Assembly (NCBI RefSeq): GCF_023072595.1 | Contig: NZ_JALLGK010000001.1 | Location: 62,001 to 126,000 of the forward strand | Source: Streptomyces sp. XM4193 | GTDB taxonomy: Bacteria > Actinomycetota > Actinomycetes > Streptomycetales > Streptomycetaceae | Length of the DNA stretch: 64,000 nucleotides | Direction: 5' to 3' | Part shown: piece after piece, positions 1 to 9,790 of the stretch | Numbering within the stretch: position 1 is the first letter of the stretch | Layout of the letters: each line of letters starts with the position of its first letter | Translations under genes and position numbers: made by a program | Notes under the pieces: model-generated | What the model was told of the DNA's origin: nothing | Database searches by the model: none | What the model saw: only the letters and a program-made list of their open reading frames with translations

Positions 1-327
1 GAGCGCACCCTCGGGCCCCGGGAGTCGGCGACCACCCGGCTGATCCGGGAGATCGAGGGCCTGGCCGCGGCGGGTCGACTGACCCTGCCCGGCCCGGGGT
101 TCGTACGCGGCCGGGCCGACTTCGTCGCCGGCTGCCTGACCCTGCGCGGCGTGCCGGAGTCGGAGGCGCGCACCGTCGCGACACTGCTCAACGCCGCCTT
201 CGCCGGCCTGCAGAACGACCTCCTGGCCACCGGCGACCGGGAGAGGGCCGACGCCGGACTGCGGGAGCTGTGCGACTGGCTGGACTCCCGCGTACGGGCC
301 GCCCCGGCGCCCGCGCCGCGCCCCTGA
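1..327 (+). CDS. TetR-like regulator, C-terminal fragment (5' end outside window)
   Basis: An open frame enters from the left edge and ends at TGA 325-327, giving the last 108 residues. The segment GLQNDLLATGDRERAD followed by a short helix resembles the end of the C-terminal ligand-binding domain of TetR/AcrR repressors, but the DNA-binding half is not in the window. It converges on the betaine transporter genes. A regulatory link to them (for example BetI-like) would be speculation. I am moderately sure of the family and do not know the ligand. Confidence 0.55.
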   Translation, partial: ERTLGPRESATTRLIREIEGLAAAGRLTLPGPGFVRGRADFVAGCLTLRGVPESEARTVATLLNAAFAGLQNDLLATGDRERADAGLRELCDWLDSRVRAAPAPAPRP

Positions 328-381
328 CCCACCGTCCGACCACCGACCGCACCCGCCACCGGGCGCCGACGTACGGGAACG

Positions 382-431
382 GCCGAGGCCCCGCTCCTGC
401 CGTCCTGCGACGGTGGGAGCGGGGCCTCGGC
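382..431. terminator. Strong bidirectional hairpin between convergent genes
   Basis: A perfect 16-bp inverted repeat (382-397 with 416-431) continues through two G-T pairs into five more pairs (400-404 with 409-413), leaving a 4-nt loop CTGC. It lies between the stop at 327 on the plus strand and the stop at 462 on the minus strand, the place for a shared terminator. It has no U-tract, which is common in Streptomyces. Confidence 0.85.
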
Positions 432-461
432 GGAACCCTCAGGAGGGCGGACGGTGCCGGA

Positions 462-3077
462 TCAGTCGACCGGCGCCAGCCGGTCCACGATGCCGGGGTT
501 GGCGTCCATCCACTTGCGGACGGACTCCTCCTCCTTGCCCGCGCCGCCGTTCTGGATCTCGGCCTCCAGTGCGGCGAGCTCCTTCTCGGTCATCTTGAAC
601 TTCTCCAGCCACTTGTTCAGCTCGGGGAGGTCCTCGGCGAAGGACTTCTTACCGGTGATGTGGATGTTGTCGCCCTCGCCCCAGGCGCCCTTCGGGTCCT
701 CGAGCTTGACCAGGTCGTGCTCCGCGTATGCCCAGTGCGGGGACCACAGGGTGACGACGACCGGCTCCTTCTTCTTGATGGAGCGGTCGAGCTCGGCGAG
801 CATCGTGCCGGTCGAGGAGGACACGATCTCCCAGTCCTCCAGGCCGTACTCCTTGACGACCTTGTCCTTGAGGATGCCCATCATGCCGGCGGAGGACTCG
901 ATGCCGATGATCTTGCCCTTGAACTTGCCCTTGTGGTCCTTCAGGTCCTCGAGGGACTTGACGTCCTTCATGTACGAGGGCACCGACAGCTCGAGCGTCG
1001 TGGGGCCGTACCACTGGCCCACGTCGGTGAGCTTGTCGCCGTACTTGTCCATGTACTGCTTGTGCGTCGTCGGCAGCCAGGCGTCGAACTGGACGTCCAT
1101 GTCGCCCCTGGCCAGCGCCGTGTAGAGCGGACCCGGGTCGAGCTGCTTGATCGAGGGCTTGTAGCCGCGGTCCTCGAGGATGTTGTGCCACAGCCAGGTG
1201 GTGGCGATGGCCTCGTCCCACGGGAAGTAGCCGAGCTTCACGGGCTTGCCCGCGTCCTTGCCCTCGGCGGTCTCGCCGCCGCCGACCGGAGCCATCTTCT
1301 CGACGTAGTCGTCGGGCTTGGTCTCCAGCCACTCCTTGACCGCGTCCTGCTCCTTGCCCTTGCCGGCCTCGGTGATCAGCTTCTCGAGGTCGGTGAGGTC
1401 CTTCTCGGTCATCTTGAAGTTCTTCAGCCAGCCGGAGACCGTCGGGTCGTCCTCGCTGAAGCCCTTGCGCGCGACCGTGTGGATCTTGTCGCCCTTGCCC
1501 CAGGCACCCTTGGTGTCCTCTAGCTTGGTCATCTCGTACTTGCTGTACGCCCAGTGCGGCGACCACAGGGTGGCGACGATCGGCTTCTCCTGCTTGTACG
1601 AGCGGTCCAGCTCGGCCAGCATCGACGCCGTCGAGGAGGAGACGATCTTCCAGTCCTCCAGCCCGTACTCCTTGACCACCTTGTCCTTGAGGATGCCCAT
1701 CATTCCGGCGGACGCCTCAATGCCAATGATCTTGCTGTCGAACTTGTCCTCGTTCTTCTTGAGGTCCTCGAGGGTCTTGATGCCCTTCATGTACGAGGGC
1801 ACCGCGAGTTCGAGCGTGGTGGGGCCGTACCACTGGCCGAGGTCCTCCAGCTTGTCGCCGTACTTCTCCCAGTACTGCTCGTGGGTGGTCGGCAGCCAGG
1901 TGTCGGTCTGGAAGTCCAGATCACCCTTGGCGAGTGCGGCGAACATCGGGCCCGGGTCCAGCTGCTGCATCGTCGGCTTGTAGCCGCGCTGCTCCAGGAC
2001 CTCCTTCCACAGGTACGAGGAGGCGATGCCCTCGTCCCAGGGGATGTAGCCCATCTTGATCTGCTTGCCCTTGCCGACGTCGGTGGCGCCGGCCGTCTTC
2101 TCGTCGTCGTCGCCGCCGACGAAGCTCATGCCGCCCGCGACGAGCGCCAGCACGACGACGCCGACACCGGCCACGGCGGTGCCGGGACGGTAGTGCATCA
2201 GCTTCCAGCCGCTCGCGGTCGCGGCCTCCTTGGCGAGGCTGCGACGGCCGAGCGGCGAGACGCGGAGGTTCAGCGCCGCGGTCATGCGGTCCAGGTACAT
2301 GGCGAGGATGACGACCGCCAGGCCGGCTTCGAAACCGGAGCCGATCTCGACGCGGGTCACCGCGTTGTAGACGTCCTCACCGAGGCCGGACGCACCGGCC
2401 ATACCGGCGATGACGACCATCGAGAGCGCCAGCATGATGACCTGGTTGACGCCGGCCATGATGGTCGGCAACGCGAGCGGCAGCTGCACCCTGCGAAGGG
2501 TGTTGCCGGGCGTGGTGCCGAAGGCCTCGGCGGCCTCCACCAGCTCGGAGTCGACCTGCCGGATGCCCAGCTCGGTCATGCGCACGGCCGGGGGCATCGA
2601 GAAGATGACCGTGGCCAGCAGACCCGGGGTGACACCGACGCCGAAGAAGACCACGCCGGGCAGCAGGTAGATCATCGCCGGCATGGTCTGCATGAAGTCC
2701 AGCACCGGCCGGACGATCGCCGACACGGTCTTGCTGCGCGCGGCCCAGATGCCCAGCGGCACTGCGATGAGCAGCGTGATCAGGGCGCAGACGAGCACCA
2801 TGGACAACGTCATCATCGCGTTGTCCCACAGGCCCACCGAGTCGATGACCAGGAAGCCCAGCATCGCCAGCACGGCGGGGAACAGGCCCCGCAGCCAGAA
2901 GGTGATGACCGCGAGGATGCCGCCCATGATCAGCGGCTCGGGGGCGCTCAGCACGGTGTTGACCGCGTCGAAGCAGTTGGTCAGTACGGCGCTGATCGCG
3001 TCGAACAGCCAGGTGAGGTTGGCCTGGAGCCAGTCGATGAACGACTCGACTCTCGACCCGAGATCGATCCTAGGCAC
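462..3077 (-). CDS. Glycine betaine/proline ABC permease fused to two tandem OpuAC substrate-binding domains
   Basis: The product has 871 residues. Residues 1-310 are a multi-helix BPD-type permease related to ProW/OpuAB. Residues about 330-590 and 615-870 are two homologous OpuAC-type binding domains, each with the GYxPWDE...LWxxxLExRGYKP start and the LDPGPxxxALAxGDxD and [11 protein letters not shown] segments. Binding domains fused to the permease are known in the OpuA family, but two copies in a row are less usual and could give each complex up to four receptor domains. The GTG start at 3077 overlaps the end of the ATPase gene by 8 bp, so the two are translationally coupled. The complex would import betaine-type osmoprotectants at the cytoplasmic membrane. 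Quaternary-amine specificity is inferred from the family. Confidence 0.9.
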   Translation of the reverse strand: MPRIDLGSRVESFIDWLQANLTWLFDAISAVLTNCFDAVNTVLSAPEPLIMGGILAVITFWLRGLFPAVLAMLGFLVIDSVGLWDNAMMTLSMVLVCALITLLIAVPLGIWAARSKTVSAIVRPVLDFMQTMPAMIYLLPGVVFFGVGVTPGLLATVIFSMPPAVRMTELGIRQVDSELVEAAEAFGTTPGNTLRRVQLPLALPTIMAGVNQVIMLALSMVVIAGMAGASGLGEDVYNAVTRVEIGSGFEAGLAVVILAMYLDRMTAALNLRVSPLGRRSLAKEAATASGWKLMHYRPGTAVAGVGVVVLALVAGGMSFVGGDDDEKTAGATDVGKGKQIKMGYIPWDEGIASSYLWKEVLEQRGYKPTMQQLDPGPMFAALAKGDLDFQTDTWLPTTHEQYWEKYGDKLEDLGQWYGPTTLELAVPSYMKGIKTLEDLKKNEDKFDSKIIGIEASAGMMGILKDKVVKEYGLEDWKIVSSSTASMLAELDRSYKQEKPIVATLWSPHWAYSKYEMTKLEDTKGAWGKGDKIHTVARKGFSEDDPTVSGWLKNFKMTEKDLTDLEKLITEAGKGKEQDAVKEWLETKPDDYVEKMAPVGGGETAEGKDAGKPVKLGYFPWDEAIATTWLWHNILEDRGYKPSIKQLDPGPLYTALARGDMDVQFDAWLPTTHKQYMDKYGDKLTDVGQWYGPTTLELSVPSYMKDVKSLEDLKDHKGKFKGKIIGIESSAGMMGILKDKVVKEYGLEDWEIVSSSTGTMLAELDRSIKKKEPVVVTLWSPHWAYAEHDLVKLEDPKGAWGEGDNIHITGKKSFAEDLPELNKWLEKFKMTEKELAALEAEIQNGGAGKEEESVRKWMDANPGIVDRLAPVD

Positions 3078-4143
3078 CGGCCGCCACCTTCTTGCTCTCG
3101 CCGTCGTCGGCGTCCGGGTCGCCGACCGCCTCGCCGAGGACGGTCAGCAGTCGGTCCCGCTCGATGCGGCCGATCAGATCGCCGTCGTCGCCGGTGACAC
3201 CGACGGTCTCGCCGCCGCCCGCGAAGGGCGCGAACAGCTCGGCGACCGGGGTGTCCTCGGGCACGTTGACCGCGGACTTGAAGGGCTTGGCGCCTTCGGC
3301 CTGCTCCTCCATGATCGAACCGGCGGTCAGCACCCGGGTGCGGTCGACGTCCTCGACGAAGCGCCGCACGTAGTCGGTGGCCGGGCGGACGAGGATGTCC
3401 TCCGGCGTGCCGATCTGCACGATGCGGCCGTCCTTCATGACCGCGATGCGGTCGCCCAGACGCATGGCCTCGTTGAGGTCGTGGGTGATGAAGACGATGG
3501 TCTTCTTCAGCGTCTCCTGGAGTTCGAGCAGCTGGTCCTGCATGTCGCGGCGGATCAGCGGGTCGAGCGCGGAGAACGCCTCGTCCATCAGCAGCAGGTC
3601 GGCGTCGGTGGCGAGCGCACGGGCCAGGCCCACGCGCTGCTGCATACCGCCGGAGAGCTCGTCGGGCCAGGACTTCTCCCAGCCCTCCAGACCGGTCAGC
3701 CGCAGCGCCTCGGTGGCGCGCTCCTCCCGCTCCGGCTTCTCCACGCCCTGCACTTCGAGCCCGTAGGCGGCGTTCTCCAGAACGCTGCGGTGGGGAAAGA
3801 GGGCGAAGTGCTGGAAGACCATGCTGATCTTCTTGGCACGGACCTCGCGGAGCGCCGGCGGGCTCAGCTTCGTCACGTCCTCGCCGTCGAACCGCACCGC
3901 ACCGGACGTCGGCTCGAGCAGTCCGTTCAGCAGGCGCAGCAACGTGGACTTGCCGGAGCCGGACAGGCCCATCACGACGAATATCTCGCCCGGCTCGACC
4001 TCGAAGCTCGCGTCGATGACGGCCGCTGTGGTGCCGCTCTTACGGAGTTCGTCGCGGTCCTCGCCGGCCTCGAGCCGGGTCACCGCCTGATCCACATGTT
4101 TACCGAACACCTTGTACAGGTGCTCGGCTTGGAGTCTGCTCAC
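3070..4143 (-). CDS. Glycine betaine/proline ABC transporter ATPase (ProV/OpuAA type)
   Basis: This is the ATPase that powers the adjoining permease-receptor fusion. It has Walker [10 protein letters not shown], the signature LSGGMQQR, Walker [14 protein letters not shown], a switch histidine in [10 protein letters not shown], and a C-terminal regulatory (CBS-like) region after about residue 285, as in ProV. I place the start at GTG 4143 (357 residues) because GAGG ends five bases upstream. A TTG at 4167 would add eight residues. It ends in TAG at 3070 inside the next gene. The transcript leader holds a terminator-like hairpin (4166-4197), so expression may be attenuated. Confidence 0.92.
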   Translation of the reverse strand: MSRLQAEHLYKVFGKHVDQAVTRLEAGEDRDELRKSGTTAAVIDASFEVEPGEIFVVMGLSGSGKSTLLRLLNGLLEPTSGAVRFDGEDVTKLSPPALREVRAKKISMVFQHFALFPHRSVLENAAYGLEVQGVEKPEREERATEALRLTGLEGWEKSWPDELSGGMQQRVGLARALATDADLLLMDEAFSALDPLIRRDMQDQLLELQETLKKTIVFITHDLNEAMRLGDRIAVMKDGRIVQIGTPEDILVRPATDYVRRFVEDVDRTRVLTAGSIMEEQAEGAKPFKSAVNVPEDTPVAELFAPFAGGGETVGVTGDDGDLIGRIERDRLLTVLGEAVGDPDADDGESKKVAAGA

Positions 4144-4165
4144 ATCCACCTCACGAGTCGTACGC

Positions 4166-4197
4166 AAAAACGACCCGCCACCCCCGCCGGCGGGTCG
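4166..4197 (-). terminator. Terminator-like hairpin with U5 tract in the leader of the betaine transporter operon
   Basis: On the minus strand a perfect 9-bp stem (CGACCCGCC/GGCGGGTCG, plus coordinates 4171-4179 and 4189-4197) is followed at once by TTTTT (4170-4166), 22 bases before the GTG start at 4143. True stem plus U-tract terminators are uncommon in this GC-rich sequence. Its place just before the operon suggests attenuation or a riboswitch expression platform. I could not identify a known aptamer upstream of it. Confidence 0.6.
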
Positions 4198-4516
4198 CTG
4201 AGTCGGACCCTTTCAGCTCGATTCTGCCCGACTTGTATGATTATGCACTGAGTCAAACCTGGTACGGACCTGATTCCACCCAGATTGCGCCGCTGCCCAG
4301 TCCCGTGCGCCCCAAACGCATCAGTGACGCATGTAACGCACCGCGCCGGGGTGAATGCGGAATGTCCGATCCGCGGCGCCTGCGGACCGAGCCGGACCGG
4401 ACCTGCGACGCCGGCCGACCCCGTACGGGCGGTCGACCGGCATCCGCGGGCCGGCGGCGCAGGGCCAGGTTCCGTGCGCGGGCGGGGTGGTCAGGTTCCG
4501 TGCACGGGCGCGGTGG
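4198..4516. other. Intergenic region: AT-richer promoter zone and a 26-bp direct repeat
   Basis: The stretch 4230-4260 is clearly AT-richer than its surroundings (minus strand TTTGACTCAGTGCATAATC) and is the likely promoter zone for the betaine operon, but I cannot define a well-spaced -10/-35 pair. At 4466-4491 and 4492-4517 two adjacent 26-bp copies beginning CAGGTTCCGTGC differ at only two positions. They run up to the stop codon of the M23 peptidase gene. No coding region is seen here. Confidence 0.5.
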
Positions 4517-4537
4517 TCAGCAGTTGTTGCTGACCAC
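4513..4537 (-). terminator. Hairpin overlapping the stop codon of the M23 peptidase gene
   Basis: A perfect 10-bp inverted repeat GTGGTCAGCA (4513-4522) and TGCTGACCAC (4528-4537) with a 5-nt loop covers the last codons and the TGA of the gene ending at 4517. It can end that transcript. Confidence 0.6.
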
Positions 4538-5107
4538 GTCCCGCCAGGTCTGGGCCGCACCCGCGTACTCGACCCCGTCGAAGACGGCGTTGACACGCTC
4601 GGAGTCGGCGGCGCCCCAGGACGCCTGACCGTCACCGTCGGCGTCGATGCCCAGCTCGAAGTGGAGGTGCGGGTGGTCGTTGGCGCCCGCGCCGGTACGC
4701 CCGACGAAGCCGATGCCCGCTCCCTGCGCCACGGTGTCGCCGACCTCCACCGAACGTGACTCCAGGTGGATGTAGGTGGTGAAGTACCCGCCGCCGTGGT
4801 CGATCTGGACGACGTTGCCCGCGTTGTCGTGCCAGAAGGAGAGGTTGACCGTACCGGCCTCGGAGGCGAGCAGCGGCGCTCCCTCGGTGCCGTGCTGGTC
4901 CGGCTCGGCGACCATGTCCAGCGCGGGGTTGTGGCCCCAGGTGTCGAGCCGCCAGGGGTCGCCGCAGGTGAAGGGGAGCTGGAAGTTGGTCGCCTGCGCG
5001 CGCTGGTCGGTCGCGGTGGCGTCGTGCGTGCCCGCGGCGGAGGCGGACGGTGCCGCGAGTCCTGCCATCAGGATCATGGCCGGCACGATGCCGGTTCGCT
5101 TCTTCAT
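4517..5107 (-). CDS. Secreted M23 (LytM-like) metallopeptidase
   Basis: The 196-residue product starts with a Sec signal peptide (MKKRTG, hydrophobic core, cleavage near ASA-AG at residue 25). A compact M23 peptidase domain follows, with zinc-ligand candidates His59 and Asp64 in HNPALD and the HPHLHFE motif near residue 145. The GGGYFTTYIHLES strand typical of the family is present. It probably cuts peptidoglycan cross-links or binds peptidoglycan outside the membrane. There is no LysM or other wall-binding domain. GGAGG nine bases upstream supports ATG 5107. It reads in the same direction as the betaine operon but is well separated from it. Confidence 0.9.
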   Translation of the reverse strand: MKKRTGIVPAMILMAGLAAPSASAAGTHDATATDQRAQATNFQLPFTCGDPWRLDTWGHNPALDMVAEPDQHGTEGAPLLASEAGTVNLSFWHDNAGNVVQIDHGGGYFTTYIHLESRSVEVGDTVAQGAGIGFVGRTGAGANDHPHLHFELGIDADGDGQASWGAADSERVNAVFDGVEYAGAAQTWRDVVSNNC

Positions 5108-5349
5108 GGGGGGCGGCCTCCGAGATCAGTTGCTTGACATGCTCCTGCCAGTGAAGCGGGGAGCCTACCCCCTGGCCGCCGGAGGATTCGCCCTCCGGAC
5201 GGGATTCGTCCCCGGAGGGCGCGCGGGTGCGCGGGATTCGTGTCGTCGGGCAGGCGCCTGCGGAGGGGACCGCCCCGCGGCCTCCCGCCCGGAGGCGCGT
5301 CGGGCGGGAGGCGCGTCGGGCGGGAGGCGCGGCGGGCGCGGGAGGTGCG

Positions 5350-6381
5350 TCAGGCGGGCGGTTCGGAGGGCGTCGCGGCGAGGTGTTCGACCAGGCGTCG
5401 GGCCCGGGTGTCCTCGCTGAGCAGCGCGTCCACCAGCGGACCGGTGCCCGGGGCGTCGGCCGGCGAGGTGCCGTCGGCGGCCCTGGCCTCGTCCAGGTAC
5501 TGCTGCGCCGGGCGCGGGTCCGGCGGCAGGCTCAACGTGCCGGCCTCCAGCGCCCGGTGGACCGTGGCGTGGTCCAGGCCGCGGTCGGCCAACCGGACCC
5601 CGCCCGCGTACCGGTCGTCGGCCGATCCGCCCTCGCCCGCGAGGTGCGGATGACGTTCGGCCACCGCGTGGGTGGCCAGCACCGCCAGCAGTACGTGCTC
5701 GGTGCCCAGGGTCTCCCCGCCGCGGCGACGGGCCTGCTCCTGCGCCTCCCAGGGAATCCACTCGGTGGGCCTGGCCGCCCAGTTGATGTTGCCCCACCGG
5801 GAGACCCAGCGCTGCCAGAAGGGCATCCGCCGGTACTGGACGCGGTTGAGGAGCGCGTCGCGGGTGGGGCGCAGCAGCGGGTCGAGGTCGTCGTCCCCCG
5901 AACCGGGGCCGCCGTCGAGCCGGTTCAGCACGGCCTCGGGGGTCGTCCCGCATTTGGAGAGCAGCTCGGCGGCGTGGTTCTCCTCGGCCAGCAGCGCGCG
6001 CAGCAGATGGGCGGGGCCGAACTTCGACGCGTCCTCCTGCCGGGCCAGCTCCATCGCCGCGCCGAGCGCGTCGGCGGCGGCACCGGTGAACCTGGTGCGC
6101 TCGTCGCCGTGCTCCCCCAGGATCTCGGCGCTCGAGACGCTCCGGCCCGGATCGTCCGCGCCGCTCCACGCGTCGTCGACCTCCATGCCGTCGCGCATCA
6201 CCGCGAACACGGCGGTCCTGGTGACGCCCTCGTCGGCGAGCGCGTCCCGCACCGGGCCCTTGCCGGAGGCGGTCGCGGCGAGCAGGTGCTGCGTACCGAT
6301 CAGTTCGTCGTTCCCGCGGGCGCCCCGGGCTCCGCCCAGCACGCCCGTCATGCCCCAGTCGGGCTCCATCGCTGTCGGCAC
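5350..6381 (-). CDS. Clp N-terminal (Clp-R) domain protein without an ATPase
   Basis: The 343-residue product has two regions resembling Clp N-terminal repeats: MTGVLGGARG...IGTQHLLAA with the following helices to about residue 150, and LGTEHVLLAVL near residue 225. There is no AAA+ module, Walker motif or protease domain. Stand-alone Clp-N proteins in actinomycetes may act as adaptors or decoys for Clp unfoldases, but the role here is unknown. The frame stays open upstream only because of GC bias. I choose GTG 6381 because AGGGAGGA lies seven bases before it. Confidence 0.8.
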   Translation of the reverse strand: MPTAMEPDWGMTGVLGGARGARGNDELIGTQHLLAATASGKGPVRDALADEGVTRTAVFAVMRDGMEVDDAWSGADDPGRSVSSAEILGEHGDERTRFTGAAADALGAAMELARQEDASKFGPAHLLRALLAEENHAAELLSKCGTTPEAVLNRLDGGPGSGDDDLDPLLRPTRDALLNRVQYRRMPFWQRWVSRWGNINWAARPTEWIPWEAQEQARRRGGETLGTEHVLLAVLATHAVAERHPHLAGEGGSADDRYAGGVRLADRGLDHATVHRALEAGTLSLPPDPRPAQQYLDEARAADGTSPADAPGTGPLVDALLSEDTRARRLVEHLAATPSEPPA

Positions 6382-6885
6382 TGGACCGTCCTCCCTGTCG
6401 TCTCGCGGTCTCGCGGTCTCGCGGTGCGCGTCGCCGCCGCTCGCCGTACGGACCTTCCGGCGGGTACGCGTACGGCGCTGCCGGCCGGGACCGTCGCGGC
6501 GTACGGCTCCGTGCTCTGCTCCGAAGTCTTCCGCCGCTCGCCCGCCGCCGCATCGCCCGGAGGTGGGAGCCGGACCGCGCCGGATCGGCCACTTTGGTCG
6601 CGGCGAGCGGCGACGAAAGAGACGGACGAGCCGTCCCGCAGGCGCCGATCGGCGCCCCGGCGAAGGCAGTTCACCGCAGCCGCGGCACCGCACGACCGGC
6701 ACGGCGGGCGGGGAGGGGCGCGGCGGCGGGGTCCGTACGGCGGGGCGTGGCACGGCCGGCGCGGCGGGGCGGGGCACGACGGGGCCGTACGGCGGGGCTC
6801 TCCACCGCTTGGACCGTACGGCGGCCCGCGACGCCTCGGGAGGCACGGGCCGCTCCGCGTCCCGGGGCGGCGGCGGGGGTCGCGA
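6382..6885. other. Intergenic DNA, no gene recognised
   Basis: Several frames are open by composition, but none has a recognisable protein pattern or a convincing ribosome binding site. Short GTACGG-type words recur. This stretch holds the promoter of the Clp-N gene and ends at the terminator that follows the ABC permease gene. Confidence 0.5.
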
Positions 6886-6929
6886 CGCAGCGGAACCCCC
6901 GGCGGCTGGGCCGGGGGTTCCGCTGCGCG
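6884..6929 (-). terminator. Terminator hairpin downstream of the ABC permease
   Basis: CGCAGCGGAACCCCC (6886-6900) pairs perfectly with GGGGGTTCCGCTGCG (6913-6927). Two more G-C pairs close the loop. It lies 84 bases past the minus-strand stop at 7011. Confidence 0.8.
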
Positions 6930-7010
6930 CGCCGGGGGTCCTGCGCACCGCCGGATCGGGGCGTCCGGGCGGCAACTCCCGTGCGCGAAACGGGGGTTGA
7001 GCGGTCGCCG

Positions 7011-9599
7011 TCAGTCGGCGGCGAGCGACTGGAGGGTGTTCAGCCGGGACGCGCGGCGGGCCGGCCAGAGCGCGGCGAGCACGCCGGTGGCGAGCGCGGC
7101 GAGGAGGAACAGCGCCAGCCGCGCCCAGGGGAGCACGGTCTCGTAGGTGGCCAGTGAGGACTCGGTCATGCCGCCGCCGCACCAGGCGAGGAAGATGCCG
7201 GTGCCGATGCCGAGGACCGCGCCGAAGAGCGAGATGACCACGGACTCCAGTCGCACCATCTGACGTACGCCCTTGCGGTCCAGGCCGATGGCGCGCAGCA
7301 GGCCGATCTCGCGGGTGCGCTCGAAGACCGACATGGCCAGGGTGTTGACGACACCGAGGACCGCGATGATCAGCGACATCGCCAGCAGGCCGTACACCAT
7401 GTTGAGCATGGTGTTGATGGAGCCGGCCTCGTCCCTGGTCAGCTGCTCCGGGCTGCGGACCTTCAACAGCGGGCTGTTGCCGAGCGCCTCGCGGAGGTCC
7501 GTCTCCGACGCGCCGCCGCCCTTGACCAGCACGCTGTCCAGTGTGCCGTCGTAGCTGTTCGGAAGGACGTCGTCCATGGTGGCGATGGCGTCGCTGACCA
7601 GCCTGCTGTCGCCGTAGACGCCGACGACGGTGAGCTTCTCGGTGCCCTCGCCGGTGCCCACCGTGGTGGTCACGGTGTCGCCCTCGGCCAGTCCGGTCTG
7701 CTCGGCGAAGGACTCGGAGACGGCGATCCGGCCGGGCCCGATGTCCGCGAGGGAGCCGCTGCTGAACTCCAGGTCGAGGACCTCGCCGAGCTTCTGGGGG
7801 TCGGCGCCGGTCATCATCGCGAACCGTCCCGACGCCTCGATGCTGGCGGAGGCCAGCTGCGCGGCGTGCTCGACGCCGTCCACGTCGCCGATCCGGTCAC
7901 CGAGTTCGGGGTCCATGCCCCGTTCCATGGTGACCTTGTAGTCGGCGGTCATCCCCTTCACGGCCTCCTCCTTGATCGCGATCTCGGTGGAGTTGCCGGC
8001 GACGCTGAGCCCGGTGATCAGGGTGAGCCCGATCATCAGTGCGGCGGCGGTGGCCGCGGTGCGGCGCGGGTTGCGCAGCGCGTTCTCCTGCGCCAACTTG
8101 CCGCCGATGCCGAAGAAGCGGGTGGTGAGCCGGCCCATCAGATTGACCAGCGGCCGGGAGAGCAGCGGCGCCAGCATGATCATTCCGGTGAGTGTGAGCG
8201 CCGAGCCGGCCATCGCGACCATCAGTTCGGGCTCCTCCACCTTCTCCAGGGTGGAGAGGTAGAGCATGATCAGCACGCCGAGGCCGGTGACGACCCCGCC
8301 CAGTGTGTTGCGCAGTCGCATGGCGCGCACCGGGGGCGCCAGGTCGACGGTGCTCAGGGCCTCGATCGGCGCGATTCGCGAGGCACGTCGGGAGGGCAGC
8401 CAGGCGGCCAGCACCGTGACGACCACGCCGACCACCAGCGACCAGGCGACCGTCCCGCCGGAGATGACCAGCGGACCGGCCGGCAGCCCGGCGCCGGAGG
8501 AGTTGAGCAGCGGGCGCAGCGCGGCGGCGATGCCGATGCCGAGCGCGAAGCCGACCGCCGAGGCGACCAGTCCGAGCAGTCCGGCCTCGATCAGCACCGA
8601 GCGCACGACCTGGCGGCGGCTGGCGCCGACCGCGCGCAACAGGGCGATCTCCCGGCTGCGTTGAGCGATCAGCATGGTGAAGGTGTTGGCGATCAGGAAG
8701 ATGCCGACGAAGAGCGCGATGCCGGCGAAGACCAGCAGCGTCTGGGTGAGCGCCTTGGTGGAGTCGGCGATCTGCTTGGCCTGCTCGTCGGCGAGCCGGG
8801 CGCCGCTGGTGGCGGTGCCGCTGTTCGCGGGCAGCGCCTCGGCGACCGCGGCGGTCAGTGCCTCGTTGTCGGTGCCGGGGGGCGAGGAGACGGTCAGCTC
8901 GTGGAACTGGCCGTCGTGCAGGAAGAGTTTCTGCGCGGTGGCGGTGTCGAAGAGCGCGAGGGTGCCGCCCGCGGTGACGCGCGGGTCGTCGGTCTCCACG
9001 ACGCCGACCAGCTTCTTGGCCAGGGTCGGGCCGTCGGTGGCGAAGCGGACGGTGTCGCCGACCTCGTAGCCCGCGCCCTTCGCAGTGCTGCGGTCGAGCG
9101 CGATCTCGTTCTCGGCGGCGGGGCCGCGGCCCTCGGCGAGCGGGTAGCGGCTGTCCTGCGCCGCCTCGCCGGAGCCCGAACCCCCCTTGCCCGACTCGGA
9201 GTTGGGCACCCAGTTGACGGCGAGGTTCTGCCAGGAGTACTGGGCGTTGTACGGGCTGCCGTCCTTGGCCGAGAGCGTCGCGTTGCCGTTGACGACGGGG
9301 TGCACGGCGCTGACGCCGTCCAGTTTCCGCACCCGGTCGACCAGTTCGGCGGTGAGCTTGGTCTCCGCCGGCTCGCCGGCGTCGGCGAAGGCGTAGCCGT
9401 CGGTGTCGGCGTACTCGGCCTGCACGGAGACGGCGACGCCGTCCAGGTTCTTGGTGGAGGCGTTGCGGAACGCCTGGGTGACGCTGTCACCGAAGACAAG
9501 GGTGCCGGCGACGAAGGCCACACCGAGCAGCACCGCCAGGGCGGTCATGCTCAACCGTGCCTTGTGCGCGAAGAGATTGCGCAGAGCTGTACGCAGCAT
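7011..9599 (-). CDS. ABC transporter permease of the MacB/FtsX (LolCE-like) superfamily
   Basis: The 862-residue product has the double architecture of actinobacterial FtsX-like permeases. It has an N-terminal membrane helix (residues 15-35), a large extracytoplasmic MacB-PCD-like domain to about 260, three helices to about 415, a central helix pair, a second periplasmic-type domain (about 540-720) and three final helices. FtsX motifs EIALLRAVGASRRQV and EIGLLRAIGLDRKGV are present. Such pairs move substrates out of the membrane by mechanotransmission, for instance peptides, lipids or antibiotics. The ATPase is encoded 191 bp upstream in the same direction and the two-component genes lie further up. 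The substrate is not known. Confidence 0.9.
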   Translation of the reverse strand: MLRTALRNLFAHKARLSMTALAVLLGVAFVAGTLVFGDSVTQAFRNASTKNLDGVAVSVQAEYADTDGYAFADAGEPAETKLTAELVDRVRKLDGVSAVHPVVNGNATLSAKDGSPYNAQYSWQNLAVNWVPNSESGKGGSGSGEAAQDSRYPLAEGRGPAAENEIALDRSTAKGAGYEVGDTVRFATDGPTLAKKLVGVVETDDPRVTAGGTLALFDTATAQKLFLHDGQFHELTVSSPPGTDNEALTAAVAEALPANSGTATSGARLADEQAKQIADSTKALTQTLLVFAGIALFVGIFLIANTFTMLIAQRSREIALLRAVGASRRQVVRSVLIEAGLLGLVASAVGFALGIGIAAALRPLLNSSGAGLPAGPLVISGGTVAWSLVVGVVVTVLAAWLPSRRASRIAPIEALSTVDLAPPVRAMRLRNTLGGVVTGLGVLIMLYLSTLEKVEEPELMVAMAGSALTLTGMIMLAPLLSRPLVNLMGRLTTRFFGIGGKLAQENALRNPRRTAATAAALMIGLTLITGLSVAGNSTEIAIKEEAVKGMTADYKVTMERGMDPELGDRIGDVDGVEHAAQLASASIEASGRFAMMTGADPQKLGEVLDLEFSSGSLADIGPGRIAVSESFAEQTGLAEGDTVTTTVGTGEGTEKLTVVGVYGDSRLVSDAIATMDDVLPNSYDGTLDSVLVKGGGASETDLREALGNSPLLKVRSPEQLTRDEAGSINTMLNMVYGLLAMSLIIAVLGVVNTLAMSVFERTREIGLLRAIGLDRKGVRQMVRLESVVISLFGAVLGIGTGIFLAWCGGGMTESSLATYETVLPWARLALFLLAALATGVLAALWPARRASRLNTLQSLAAD

Positions 9600-9790
9600 G
9601 GGGTCTCAGTCCTGAGGAGGTAAGCGGAAGGGGCGGGCCGGAGCCCGCGGATACGGATCGAGCGGCGGGCGCGGGCGCCGGGAGCGGCCCGGCTCACGGG
9701 CCCGGGCGCGGTCGGCAGGTGCGCGGTACGGGACCGGCCGCGGTACGGAGCCGGCCGCGGTACGGGGCGGCGGTGCGCGCCCGGCGGCGG

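Noticed and set aside
270..1523. Long plus-strand frame opposite the betaine permease gene
   Set aside because: It is a GC-bias shadow. The minus-strand frame has full permease and binding-domain homology.
5108..5349. c-di-AMP (ydaO-type) riboswitch before the M23 peptidase gene
   Set aside because: Such riboswitches often precede Streptomyces cell-wall hydrolase genes, but the upstream 242 bp shows no matching conserved stems that I can trace.
6382..7182. N-terminal extension of the Clp-N frame to 7182
   Set aside because: The extension is Arg/Pro/Ala-rich, crosses the terminator of the ABC operon and ends in the permease gene. GTG 6381 has a strong ribosome site.
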